This document shows positions 1-8,406 of a stretch of DNA of 58,842 nt, in pieces. The notes below the pieces were generated by a model. The model did no database searches, was not told the origin of the DNA, and saw nothing but the letters and a program-made list of their open reading frames with translations. Position 1 is the stretch's first letter. Every line of letters starts with the position of its first letter. This DNA comes from Candidatus Methylomirabilota bacterium (GTDB taxonomy: Bacteria; Methylomirabilota; Methylomirabilia; Rokubacteriales; CSP1-6): positions 1 to 58,842 of the forward strand of contig DASYTI010000067.1 of NCBI GenBank assembly GCA_036002485.1. Direction: 5' to 3'. A program made the position numbers and the translations under genes.

Positions 1-150
1 CTGCTGAACGGGGCCACGGCCGCCAATGTCTCCATCGCCGACGGGGCCGTCAGGAACCCGAGCCTCGGCGCCATCCAGTACGCTTCGTCGGCCACGGCGC
101 TCGTATCCGTGAGCGGCGCCAGCAGCAAGGTCACGGTCGGCGGCAAGTAG
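1..150 (+). CDS. C-terminal fragment of a hypothetical secreted-type protein
   Basis: The window opens inside a gene. Frame 1 is open from the first base to a TAG at 148-150 and gives 49 residues rich in Ser, Ala, Gly and Val, with no Cys or Trp, ending in a Ser/Lys/Gly-rich tail. This composition is typical of the last beta-strands of exported repeat or FecR-like proteins. The fragment is too short to assign a family. It converges on the outer-membrane TPR gene with only 30 bases between the two stop codons. The start and most of the protein lie outside the window. Confidence 0.5.
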   Translation: MLNGATAANVSIADGAVRNPSLGAIQYASSATALVSVSGASSKVTVGGK

Positions 151-180
151 TCCCCCGCCCCCGCCGGCCGATCAGCCGGC

Positions 181-1833
181 TCAGTACTGATACGAGACCG
201 AGACAGACAGCACGCTGCGGTTGTACTGGAAGACCTTCAAGTTCGACTGCTGCGCGATGATCTGATATTCCACGGCCAGGGTCAGCGGCGATCGCGTCAC
301 GCCCCCTTCCTGCCTCTGGAGCCACGGCAACGGATGCTCGACCTTGAAGATGTGGTTCTGCTCGGTGTCGTATCGCTGCCGAGAGCCCGGATTCTGGACG
401 GGCAGAAGCACGTTGGCGTGGAGGTAGTTTCGGAACTGCACGTCCAGGTTGTAGCTCACCCGCGTCAACGCCACGGGCACCGTGTACTGCACGCCGGCCA
501 GGATACGATTTCCTCGATACTGGAAGTCGCGGCCGCTCGTGTCATCCGTGTCCCACTGGTAGCCGAGCCGGAGCCAGTGCCGGTCGCCCTGCCAGTAGAA
601 GGTGTGCGCGAACCCGATCATGTAGTTGATGCCGCTCCGCTCCTCTTCGGGAGGCGCGGGGAAGTCGACAAACTTGGCGAACATCTTGCCCTGGATGCGT
701 CCGATGGGCGTGGTCACGTTGGCGGGTATCCAGGGATTGCCTTCCGGCGACGCGTTCCACTGAATCGTGCCGAACACGGTACCCGTCTGACGCTGGAGGA
801 ATTGCTTGCCGCCCAGCGTCTGGTAGTCATAGGCATACTGCGATCCGAGAAGGAAACGGCGGCCCGCCAGCACGCCGGTCTCGATGGCCCCTCGGTAGGT
901 CAGGCCGAGCACCCCGACATGATCCTGAACGCTGAAGTTGGGAAAGTTGTTGACGTAGTTCTCGAAGAACTGGTAGCCGACCGTGGACTCCCATGGCCCC
1001 GCGCGCAGCCAGTCATAGGAGAGGGTGAGCGAGGCAAGCTCGCCCGGCGACGTGGTCGACGTGTGCTGGAGCTCCTTGACCACCAGGTCATCGCTCGGGG
1101 CGGGAATGACCTTCACGTTGGTGTCGTACGTGAAGCCGAGCCGCAGCTCGGCGTGGAAGCGACTGCCCCCGCCCACGCCCGCGGCAAAGCTATCGCGGAG
1201 ACGCTCGGCCGGTCCCGTCAGCGCCGATCCGGTGAGACCCCGCGTGGCCGCATCGAGCTCGGCGGCGGCGCGCTCCGGCAATCCCATCACGGCCAGGGCC
1301 AGGCCGGTGTAGAAGCGGGTCAGCTGCTGTATGGCCGGGTTCTCCGAGGTCTCGGCGCGCAGCGCCTCCACCGCGGGCGCGTATTGCTTGTTGCGGTACC
1401 GCATGAAGCCCACGTAGTAGCCGAGGCCCTCGGTCTTCGGCCGCTCGCGGAAGCATTGCTCCAGGATGGGTTGGGCCAGCTCGTAGCGCTCCTGGGAGAA
1501 ATACACCACGCCCAGGAGGAACCGCACAGAGAAGTCGTTGGGGGCGAGCGAGCGGGCACGCTCCAGGGACTCGGCGGCCTGGGGCATCCGCTGCTGGGCG
1601 ATATAGACGAGGCCCATGTAATACCAGGCCTCGACATTCTTCGGCTCCTGCTCGACGGCCTCGCGGAGATGGCCCAGGGCCTCGTCGTATCGCTTGTCTT
1701 CATAGGCCAGGATGGCCTGGGCCACGAAGACATCGGTCTCCGACTGCTGGGCCCAGGCTGGCGCAACAGCGCCACCCAGCAAGGCCAAGACCAGGAAACA
1801 GGCCAGGGAACAGCGGGCGAGAGGATATCGCAT
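181..1833 (-). CDS. TPR-repeat outer-membrane beta-barrel protein
   Basis: This 550-residue protein has a clear signal peptide (residues 1-28, cleavage after AWA). Tandem TPR-like helices follow, at about 33-190, with repeated A..Y....Y..A pattern and the phrase AWYYMGLVYIAQ. From about 225 to the end there are alternating aromatic/polar strands that finish in Tyr-Gln-Tyr, the C-terminal aromatic signature of outer-membrane barrels. The layout resembles surface-lipoprotein-assembly-modifier (DUF560)-type proteins: a periplasmic TPR domain followed by a barrel. The likely role is outer-membrane export or assembly; the substrate is unknown. It starts at ATG 1833, just after a small hairpin with a T6 loop. 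The architecture is seen in the sequence; the family name is inferred. Confidence 0.75.
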   Translation of the reverse strand: MRYPLARCSLACFLVLALLGGAVAPAWAQQSETDVFVAQAILAYEDKRYDEALGHLREAVEQEPKNVEAWYYMGLVYIAQQRMPQAAESLERARSLAPNDFSVRFLLGVVYFSQERYELAQPILEQCFRERPKTEGLGYYVGFMRYRNKQYAPAVEALRAETSENPAIQQLTRFYTGLALAVMGLPERAAAELDAATRGLTGSALTGPAERLRDSFAAGVGGGSRFHAELRLGFTYDTNVKVIPAPSDDLVVKELQHTSTTSPGELASLTLSYDWLRAGPWESTVGYQFFENYVNNFPNFSVQDHVGVLGLTYRGAIETGVLAGRRFLLGSQYAYDYQTLGGKQFLQRQTGTVFGTIQWNASPEGNPWIPANVTTPIGRIQGKMFAKFVDFPAPPEEERSGINYMIGFAHTFYWQGDRHWLRLGYQWDTDDTSGRDFQYRGNRILAGVQYTVPVALTRVSYNLDVQFRNYLHANVLLPVQNPGSRQRYDTEQNHIFKVEHPLPWLQRQEGGVTRSPLTLAVEYQIIAQQSNLKVFQYNRSVLSVSVSYQY

Positions 1834-1838
1834 GGGGC

Positions 1839-1854
1839 CTGGTTTTTTTACCAG
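1839..1854. promoter_or_regulatory. Small hairpin with T6 loop in the 5' leader of the TPR/barrel gene
   Basis: A 5-bp stem (CTGGT/ACCAG) with a loop of six T residues on the plus strand lies 5 bases upstream of the ATG of the TPR/barrel gene. The DUF2207 gene upstream ends at 1898 on the same strand. It could be an intercistronic terminator, a mRNA-end element or a translation-modulating hairpin. The stem is short, so this is only a weak call. Confidence 0.25.
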
Positions 1855-1897
1855 AAACGGAGCCCTCCTGCCCCAGAAAACTAGATGCGGTCAACTG

Positions 1898-3610
1898 TTA
1901 GAACGTGCCCCCGCCCCCGCCGCCCATGCCTCCTCCCGAAGATCCTCCGGACAAGCCCCTGCCTCCGCTCCATGAGTCGCCCGCACCCCGGCGGGACGTC
2001 AGCAGGGCCTGCTCGGTGCCCGAGGAGAATCGGCTGAGGCTCCGGTCGAAGCTGTCGAGGTCGAAGCCACCGCCGGAGACGTACCACGTGGGCTGGCTGA
2101 CGGGCAGTCCGTCGAATGCGTGGATCCAGCGCTCGCTGACCCCCAGAGCAATGGCCCAGGCCAGCCACTTGTGCATGGTATCGGGGGGCAGGCGTCGAAG
2201 CTCGTCCTTGCTCGTCCGCTCGAGAAACTCCCGGAAGCCCTTGACCCGGTCCAGCGCCTGCACGCCGCGCCAGGTCTTCCTCGGCATGATCCGCGACAGC
2301 GCGACGACGATGAGACCGGAGAGACCGGCACCGAGGGCAAGCGGGAGGGGCGCCGCCCCGAGCCGTTCCGTGCCGCTCGTGAGGGCCCAGCCCGCCACGG
2401 CCACAAGCGCGATGCCCGAGACAAGCCAGAGGGCCCGCACCCGCTCCGGAGAGGACGGGAAAAAGCCGTCGCGGACCATGCTCCGGTAGATCTCGTCACG
2501 CATGGGCGGGAAGACATTGTCGTAGTCGCGCCTGAGCTCGGAGAGCCGCCGGGCGTTGACCCCCCAGTCGCTCCCGAAGAGTCGGCTGAGCACATAGAGC
2601 TCGAGGGGCTTGAGGCCGGGATCGCCCGAGAGGGGCTTGAGCCGATGAAAGACGAAATCCTTCTCGCCGAAGTCGGGCTCGATCTCCTCGATGCGGATAT
2701 AGCCGCGCACGGCCAGATCGACGAGGGTGGCGACCACGTCGCGCGGCTCCGCCTTCTCCGTGACGAGAGCTCCCCCCGCCGCGGGACCGAGTCCGTCGGG
2801 CGGGGCGTACTCCGGCTTGATGGTGCGGGCGCCGCCGGGATCCCGTCCATAGAGCTGCCACATGATCAGCGCGCCCGTGATGGTCAGGAGGGGCAGCGCG
2901 AAGGGCCAGTTGTCGCCCAGCCACCACAGAGCCCGGCGCGCCGCCGACGGTCCCCGAATGGCGCCGGGCGGCCAGCCCACGGCCACCGTCAGGCCCTCGC
3001 GCGCGCGAAGCGGTCGGGTCGTCCGGAAGGTCAGGTACGTGTCGGCTCGATCCTCGGTGTAGTCCGCACCCGCCGTCCCCGACGGGCCGGTATAGGCGAT
3101 GGCCCGGATCTGCTCGAGCGGGATGGAGGCAGGCGAGGAGACCACGGCCTCGGCCTGGCGAATCGGCACGTCCCACTCCGAGCCGGTGACGTTCCAGTAC
3201 AGCTCCTCGTGGCCGTCCACGTTCATGAGCGCGCGGCGCACGCGATAAGTCAGCATGACCGTTCTCGCCGTATCCACCGCCCCAGGAACCAAGACCTTGA
3301 CGTGGATGGCGCGCCCGAGCCGGGAGACCTCGGCCCGCAGCGGCATGACGCGCTCGTCGAAGGCGTGGACCTCGTCGATGCGGAGCGCGAACTCGAAGCC
3401 GCGACGCTCGTAACGGACGGGAATGGTGCGGAAGATCCCCTGGTGGCTGCCCTTGAAGTCGAAGGTGATGGCCTCGCGCACGTTGAGGATGCCGTCGGCC
3501 GTGACCTCGAGGGTGACGGCGAAGCGGTCGATGGCAAAGCTCTTGCCCTGGGCCGCCGCGGGGGCGGCGAGCGCCGCCAGCAGGGCAAAGGCGAGGACGG
3601 CTCGGGTGAT
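1898..3610 (-). CDS. DUF2207 domain membrane protein (non-canonical ATC start inferred)
   Basis: About 570 residues. There is an ideal signal peptide (TRAVLAFALLAALAAPAAA) and then the DUF2207 extracytoplasmic beta domain (about 22-210) with the phrase GIFRTIPVRYERRG. A TM helix follows near 235-255, a cytoplasmic winged-helix-like part, two more TM helices near 400-450, and a Gly/Ser-rich tail ending in a run of Gly then Thr-Phe, typical of this family. It lies 2 nt after the LemA stop, and LemA-DUF2207 pairing is common; the function is probably envelope-related but unsettled. I see no ATG, GTG or TTG in frame near the signal peptide. The only sensible start is an ATC at 3608-3610. The frame stays open upstream through lemA, which is a shadow of that gene. 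Confidence 0.8.
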   Translation of the reverse strand: MTRAVLAFALLAALAAPAAAQGKSFAIDRFAVTLEVTADGILNVREAITFDFKGSHQGIFRTIPVRYERRGFEFALRIDEVHAFDERVMPLRAEVSRLGRAIHVKVLVPGAVDTARTVMLTYRVRRALMNVDGHEELYWNVTGSEWDVPIRQAEAVVSSPASIPLEQIRAIAYTGPSGTAGADYTEDRADTYLTFRTTRPLRAREGLTVAVGWPPGAIRGPSAARRALWWLGDNWPFALPLLTITGALIMWQLYGRDPGGARTIKPEYAPPDGLGPAAGGALVTEKAEPRDVVATLVDLAVRGYIRIEEIEPDFGEKDFVFHRLKPLSGDPGLKPLELYVLSRLFGSDWGVNARRLSELRRDYDNVFPPMRDEIYRSMVRDGFFPSSPERVRALWLVSGIALVAVAGWALTSGTERLGAAPLPLALGAGLSGLIVVALSRIMPRKTWRGVQALDRVKGFREFLERTSKDELRRLPPDTMHKWLAWAIALGVSERWIHAFDGLPVSQPTWYVSGGGFDLDSFDRSLSRFSSGTEQALLTSRRGAGDSWSGGRGLSGGSSGGGMGGGGGGTF

Positions 3611-3612
3611 CG

Positions 3613-4176
3613 CTAAGCCCCGAAGGAGACCTTGGGGACCTGCCGCTCCTCGGGCCGGTCGAGCTCGAAGTACGCGTGCTCCCGGAACTGGAAGAGGCTG
3701 GCCACGAGGTTGGACGGAAATATCTCGATCGTCGTGTTGAGGTCCCGCACCACGGCGTTGAAGTAGCGCCGCGCGCTCTGGACGGCATCTTCGATCTCTC
3801 CCAGCGAGGCCTGGAGCGTCTGGAAGTTGGCGCTCGCCTTGAGGTCGGGATAGGACTCGGCGAGAGCGAAGAGGCCGCGGAGGGCCTGGGTCAACTGGCC
3901 TTCGGCCTGGGCGCGCGACTCCGGCGTCTGCGCGGCCACCGCGGCGCCGCGCGCCCGGATCACCGCGTCCAGGGTGCCGCGCTCGTGGGCCGCGTAGCCC
4001 TTGACCGACTCCACGAGGTTGGGGACGAGGTCGGTGCGACGCTTGAGCTGCACGTCCACGTCCGACCACGCCGACTGCGTGCGCTGGGCGAGCGAGACCA
4101 GCCGGTTGTAGCTCACGATCACGAAGATGACGATCGCGGCCACCACGGCAAGAAAGATCAGAAAGGCGAGACTCAT
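3613..4176 (-). CDS. lemA: LemA family protein
   Basis: 187 residues. An N-terminal TM helix (about 3-25) is followed by the LemA core: YNRLVSLAQRTQSAWSDVDV, then the LKRRTDLVPNLVESVKGYA motif, and later TIEIFPSNLVASLF. Coiled alpha-helices make up the rest. The topology is a single membrane anchor with a helical domain. The ATG at 4176 has GGAGG about 10 bases upstream, so upstream in-frame codons are not needed. The stop is 2 nt before the DUF2207 gene, so the two are translationally linked. LemA proteins have been tied to envelope stress and two-component systems, but the molecular role is not known. Confidence 0.93.
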   Translation of the reverse strand: MSLAFLIFLAVVAAIVIFVIVSYNRLVSLAQRTQSAWSDVDVQLKRRTDLVPNLVESVKGYAAHERGTLDAVIRARGAAVAAQTPESRAQAEGQLTQALRGLFALAESYPDLKASANFQTLQASLGEIEDAVQSARRYFNAVVRDLNTTIEIFPSNLVASLFQFREHAYFELDRPEERQVPKVSFGA

Positions 4177-4247
4177 GGGCGCGCGCCTCCTCGTTTCCAT
4201 GATACGAGCCCGGCGGACGTCGAGACAAGAAAGAAGCGCCCCTCGCG

Positions 4248-4273
4248 TCGGAAGGGGGGCAAAGCCCCCTCCA
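4248..4273. repeat. GC-rich hairpin, third and partial copy of the 95-nt dispersed element
   Basis: A TCGGAAGGGGGGC half followed by a three-base loop and a GCCCCCTCC half matches the terminal hairpin of the elements at 5799-5893 and 22015-22110, without their 5' part. It sits in the divergent gap between lemA and the M20 peptidase. Confidence 0.5.
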
Positions 4274-4301
4274 AGCTTCCCGTCCGGGTTATGGTAGCGG
4301 C

Positions 4302-5756
4302 ATGACCACCGACTGGAATGCATTCGAGACGAGATTGACCGACAAGCGACGCGGCATCGTCGAAGGCTTTCTCGAGTTCCTCCGCCGCAATACCGTGAGC
4401 CAGAACCCCCAGGGCGTGCGTGACGGGAGCGAATGGCTGGCCGCGCTCATGCGACGACGCGGGCTCGAGACTCGCGTGCTCGAATCAGGCGGCGGCCCCG
4501 CCGTCTTCGGCGAGCGCAAGGTGCCCGGCGCCGCCCGTACTGTACTCATCTACTGCCACTACGACACCAAGCCCGCCCCGGCCCAGGAATGGTTTCAGCC
4601 CTCGCCCTTCGAGCCGGTCTTTCGCAAGGTCGATGAGGCAGACAATGCGCCCTTTGTGCCCTTCGACCGCGTGCCCACGGAGGCCTTGGCCGACTGGCGC
4701 GTGCATGCGCGGGGGGCGTCAGACGACAAGGGGCCGATCTGGTCCCATCTCGAGGCGCTGGCCTTGATGGACGAGCTGAGGCTGTCTCCGCGGGTCAACG
4801 TCAAGTTCATCTTCGACGGCGAAGAAGAAATCGGCAGCCCCTTCTTCGGCCCCCTGACGGAAAACCACCGGAAGCTCCTCGCCGCCGATCTCGTCCTCGT
4901 CACGGATGGGCCCAAGCACGCGAGCGGCCGCCCCACCATCATGTTCGGGGCCCGCGGCGTGCTGAAGTTCGAGCTCACCGTCGAGTCCGCGCGCCGCGAT
5001 CTCCACTCGGGCAATTTCGCCGTGCCCAATCCCAACTGGCGCCTGGCCGGGCTCCTGTCGAGCATGGCGGCCCCCGACGGCACGCCGCTCATCGAGGCCT
5101 TCGAAGATGGCGTGCTCCCGCCCACCCAGGCCGAGCGTGAGCTCATGGCGCGCTATCCGCTCGATCTGCCCAGCCTCGAGCGCGAGCTGGGGGTGACGCT
5201 GCCCAAGGACTACCTCGAGCGAATGATGTTCCATCCGACCCTGACCATCCGCGGGCTGCGGAGCGGTTTCGTGGGGGCCGAAGCCAATACCATCATTCCG
5301 CACAAGACCACGGTGGCCATCGACATCCGCATGGTGAAGAACCAGAAGCTCGAGACCGTCTACGCGCGCGTGCTCGACCACATCCGCGCTCAAGGCTTCG
5401 AGGTTATCGAGGGCGCGGAGGCGCCCCTGCCCGATCATCTACGCGGGCGGGCCGTGCGCGTGCTCGACAAGGGCGGCTATGACCCCGCCAAGACCGCCGC
5501 CGATCTGCCGATCTGCGCCGAAGTGGTGGCCGCCGTCGAGCGGGCGCATGGCGGCCAGGAGGCGGTGGTGGTGCCGACGGCGGGAGGCAGCGTGCCGATC
5601 TGGGCCTTTACCGACATCCTGAAGCTGCCGACCATCCTGGTGCCCTACGCCAACGCCAACAATCGACAGCACAGCCCCAACGAGCACCTGAGGCTGGATC
5701 ATCTCTTCCAGGGGGTGAGGACGACGGCAGGTCTGCTCCACGACCTCGGCGATTAG
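4302..5756 (+). CDS. M20 family metallopeptidase (dipeptidase-like)
   Basis: 484 residues of the ArgE/DapE/ACY1/CPG2 fold. The first metal site CHYDTKP is at 85-91 (His86, Asp88) and the bridging Asp is in ASDDKGPIW, near 140. DGEEEIGS at about 172-179 supplies the catalytic Glu and a metal Glu. A dimerisation lid follows at about 210-350, and a late His is in the NNRQHSPNEH region that closes the active site. Members hydrolyse dipeptides or N-acyl amino acids in the cytoplasm using two zinc ions. The length fits the family's dipeptidase branch. It is divergent from lemA and convergent with zwf. The substrate is not predictable. Confidence 0.9.
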   Translation: MTTDWNAFETRLTDKRRGIVEGFLEFLRRNTVSQNPQGVRDGSEWLAALMRRRGLETRVLESGGGPAVFGERKVPGAARTVLIYCHYDTKPAPAQEWFQPSPFEPVFRKVDEADNAPFVPFDRVPTEALADWRVHARGASDDKGPIWSHLEALALMDELRLSPRVNVKFIFDGEEEIGSPFFGPLTENHRKLLAADLVLVTDGPKHASGRPTIMFGARGVLKFELTVESARRDLHSGNFAVPNPNWRLAGLLSSMAAPDGTPLIEAFEDGVLPPTQAERELMARYPLDLPSLERELGVTLPKDYLERMMFHPTLTIRGLRSGFVGAEANTIIPHKTTVAIDIRMVKNQKLETVYARVLDHIRAQGFEVIEGAEAPLPDHLRGRAVRVLDKGGYDPAKTAADLPICAEVVAAVERAHGGQEAVVVPTAGGSVPIWAFTDILKLPTILVPYANANNRQHSPNEHLRLDHLFQGVRTTAGLLHDLGD

Positions 5757-5798
5757 CTTTCGCGCAGGCGAGCAGGTGCGTCTCAATAATCTCGGGCT

Positions 5799-5893
5799 CT
5801 CGCGAGCAGGAATGTCCCATTTCGAGCGCCGGCTTCGCCGCCGCAATCGATCCCGGGGGGAGGTTTCGGAAGGGAGGCGGGGCCCCCCTCCGA
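5799..5893. repeat. Dispersed 95-nt element ending in a GC-rich hairpin (copy 1)
   Basis: Clearly related to 22015-22110. The shared parts are a 5' block with CATTTCGAGCGCCGGCT, a G-run (GGGGGGAGG) and a 3' hairpin at 5866-5893 with halves TCGGA..GGGAGGC and GCCCCCCTCCGA and a single bulged A. It fills the gap between two convergent genes, the M20 peptidase and zwf, and ends 1 base before the zwf stop codon. It may act as a two-way transcript end, but it has no T-run. Confidence 0.8.
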
Positions 5894-5894
5894 G

Positions 5895-7397
5895 TCATTT
5901 AGGCAGCCACCACTTGCGCCCATCCCGCTCGATCAGCGCGTCGGCAACCGCAGGGCCCCAGGACCCGGCGGGATAGTTAGGAAAGTCCCGGGCAGGCAGG
6001 GAGGCCCACAAGTCCAGGATGGGCGTGACGATGCGCCAGGCTTCCTCGACCATGTCCGCGCGATGGAAGAGGGTCGAGTCGCCGATCATGCTGTCATAGA
6101 GCAACCGCTCGTACCCGGTGGCCGCGCTCGTCTCGCCGAACTCCTTGTAGGAGAAAGCGAGCTTGACCGTGTTCAGCTCCATGGCCGGCCCCGGGTGCTT
6201 GGCCTTCATCTGAATCTCGATGCCCTCCTCGGGCTGGATGTGGAGCACGAGGCGATTGGGCTCGACCTGCTTCTCCCGCTCCTCGAAAAGCAAGAGGGGC
6301 GGCCGCCGGAACTGGATCATGATCTCGGTGTCGCGCCGGGCCAGCCGCTTGCCCGAGCGGAGGTAGAAGGGCACGCCGGCCCAGCGCCAGTTCTCGACCT
6401 CCAGCCGTATCGCCGCGTAGGTCTCCGTGTTCGAGGTCGGCGAGACCTTCGGCTCGCTCCGGTAACCCGGGACGGGCTGGCCGTCGATCACCCCGGGGCC
6501 GTACTGACCTCTCACCGTCGCCTTGAGCACATCCTCGGGCTTGAGGGTGCGGATGGCCGTGAACACCTTGACGCGTTCGTCCCGCACGGCCTCGGCCTGG
6601 AAAGACGTGGGCGGCTCCATGGCGACCAGGGCGAGGAGCTGGAGCATGTGATTCTGCATCATGTCCCGCACCACGCCCGCCTTGTCGTAGTAGTTGCCGC
6701 GGTCCTCCACGCCCACCGTCTCCGCGACCATGAGCTGGACGTGGTCGACGTAGTTGCGGTTCCACACGGGCTCGAGGAAGCCATTGGCGAAACGGAAGAC
6801 CATGATGTTCTGGACGGTCTCCTTGCCGAGGTAGTGGTCGATCCGGTAGATCTGGTTCTCCTCGAGCACGCGCGAGAGATCGGCGTTGAGAGCCCGGGCG
6901 GAATCGAGGTCGCGACCGAAGGGCTTCTCGACGACGACGCGCCGCCAGGCCCCCGTCGTTTGCCGGCTCAGGCCGGTCTCCCCCAGGCGCTTCACGATCT
7001 CGCCGAAGAAGTCGGGGGGAGTGGCCAGATAGAAGAGCACGCTGTCGCCCGTGCCGTGGGTCTTCCCGACCTCCTTGAGCAGGGCCTCGAGCTTGGTATA
7101 CGTCGCGGGATCAGTGAACTCCCCGGCCTGGTAGTAGAGACACGGGCGGAGTTCCTCCCACAGCGCCTCGTCGACCCGCTGGGTGGCGAACTCGTGGATG
7201 TCCTTGGTCTGCTCCTCTCGAAACTCCTCGTGGGTCTTCTCTTTACGCGTCACCCCCACGATGGCGAAGGGGCGGGGCAGCAGTCCCGCCGCCTTGAGGT
7301 TGTAGAGGGCGGGCAGCAGCTTGCGCTTGGTCAGATCGCCCGCGGCGCCGAAGATGACGAAGGTGCAGGGAGGCGGCGGCCTGAGCCCGGTCGCCAT
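5895..7397 (-). CDS. zwf: Glucose-6-phosphate 1-dehydrogenase
   Basis: 500 residues, the normal size. It oxidises glucose-6-P to 6-phosphogluconolactone with reduction of NADP(+), the first step of the oxidative pentose phosphate pathway. The dinucleotide site is FGAAGDLTKRKL at about 17-28. The substrate-binding and catalytic motif RIDHYLGKE is near 182-190. It is the last gene of a minus-strand operon and starts 1 nt after the gnd stop, so translation is probably coupled. Its stop codon is followed directly by the dispersed hairpin element, which separates it from the convergent peptidase gene. Confidence 0.97.
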   Translation of the reverse strand: MATGLRPPPPCTFVIFGAAGDLTKRKLLPALYNLKAAGLLPRPFAIVGVTRKEKTHEEFREEQTKDIHEFATQRVDEALWEELRPCLYYQAGEFTDPATYTKLEALLKEVGKTHGTGDSVLFYLATPPDFFGEIVKRLGETGLSRQTTGAWRRVVVEKPFGRDLDSARALNADLSRVLEENQIYRIDHYLGKETVQNIMVFRFANGFLEPVWNRNYVDHVQLMVAETVGVEDRGNYYDKAGVVRDMMQNHMLQLLALVAMEPPTSFQAEAVRDERVKVFTAIRTLKPEDVLKATVRGQYGPGVIDGQPVPGYRSEPKVSPTSNTETYAAIRLEVENWRWAGVPFYLRSGKRLARRDTEIMIQFRRPPLLLFEEREKQVEPNRLVLHIQPEEGIEIQMKAKHPGPAMELNTVKLAFSYKEFGETSAATGYERLLYDSMIGDSTLFHRADMVEEAWRIVTPILDLWASLPARDFPNYPAGSWGPAVADALIERDGRKWWLPK

Positions 7398-7398
7398 G

Positions 7399-8382
7399 CT
7401 AGCCGCCCGCGGGCGGCTCGACGTGGCCGCCGAACTTGTGTCGCATCGCCGACAGCACCTTCTCGGCGAAGGTGTGCTCCTGTCGCGAGCGGAAGCGCGT
7501 GTACAGGGAGGCGGAGAGCACGTCGGCGGGAACGCCTTCCTCGACGGCGGCCATCACCGTCCACCGCCCCTCCCCCGAGTCCGCCACCACGCCCTCGAAG
7601 TTCGAGAGGGTGGGGTTCTCCACGAGCGCCTGCGCGGTCAGGTCGAGCAGCCACGAGCTGATCACGCTGCCCCGCCGCCAGACCTCGGTGATGTCGGCGA
7701 GGTCGAGATCGTAGCGCAGCTCCGGAGCCAGGTCCTTGCTGGTGGCGTTCCTGAAGATGTCGAGACCCTCGGCATAGGACTGCATGAGCCCGTACTCGAT
7801 CCCGTTGTGCACCATCTTGACGAAATGGCCGGCCCCGCTCGGTCCACAGTAAAGGTACCCCTGCTCTGCGGTCCCCGCGAGCTTTTCACGTCCGGGCGTG
7901 CGAGGGATGGAGCCCATGCCGGGGGCCAGGCTCTTGAAGATCGGGTCCAGGCGCTCCACGACATCACGGGGGCCCCCGATCATGAGGCAGTAGCCGCGCT
8001 CGAGGCCCCACACGCCGCCGGACGTTCCCGCATCGATGTAGTGGATGCCCTGGGGCTCCACCATCTTCTTCCGGCGGACATCGTCCTTGTAGAAGGAATT
8101 GCCGCCATCGATGATGACGTCGCCCCTGGTCATCCGCTTCGCGAGCTCCCTCACCACCTGCTCGGTTGCCTCGCCCGCGGGCACCATGATCCACGCCGTC
8201 CGGGGCGGCGTGAGTCCGGCCACGAGGTCGTCGAGGGTGCTGACACCCTTCGCCCCTTCGCTCGAGATCTGCTTGACGGCGGCCGGATCGGTCGCGTACG
8301 CGACCACCTCGTGCCCGCCCCTCATGAGGCGCCGCGCCATGTTGCCGCCCATGCGCCCCAGGCCGACCATACCGATCTGCAT
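7399..8382 (-). CDS. gnd: 6-phosphogluconate dehydrogenase, decarboxylating (short GndA type)
   Basis: 327 residues. It makes ribulose-5-P, CO2 and NAD(P)H from 6-phosphogluconate. The Rossmann motif GLGRMGGN is at 7-14, with [10 protein letters not shown] near 96-105 and the substrate-site segment [19 protein letters not shown] near 188-206. The length matches the short bacterial form (about 300-330 residues), often NAD-preferring, and not the 470-residue E. coli type; cofactor choice here is inference. It is located between pgi (24 nt upstream) and zwf (1 nt downstream) in the same operon. Confidence 0.95.
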   Translation of the reverse strand: MQIGMVGLGRMGGNMARRLMRGGHEVVAYATDPAAVKQISSEGAKGVSTLDDLVAGLTPPRTAWIMVPAGEATEQVVRELAKRMTRGDVIIDGGNSFYKDDVRRKKMVEPQGIHYIDAGTSGGVWGLERGYCLMIGGPRDVVERLDPIFKSLAPGMGSIPRTPGREKLAGTAEQGYLYCGPSGAGHFVKMVHNGIEYGLMQSYAEGLDIFRNATSKDLAPELRYDLDLADITEVWRRGSVISSWLLDLTAQALVENPTLSNFEGVVADSGEGRWTVMAAVEEGVPADVLSASLYTRFRSRQEHTFAEKVLSAMRHKFGGHVEPPAGG

Positions 8383-8406
8383 GTCGTGCCGCTCTCTTTC
8401 CGCGCT

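Noticed and set aside
334-1884. Long open plus-strand frame (516 codons) opposite the TPR/barrel gene
   Set aside because: It is an antisense shadow with Arg/Val/Leu/His-rich composition and no family motif; the minus strand has signal peptide, TPR and barrel features.
5866-5893. Hairpin as a textbook rho-independent terminator for zwf
   Set aside because: No T-run follows on either strand, so only a generic transcript-end role is suggested.
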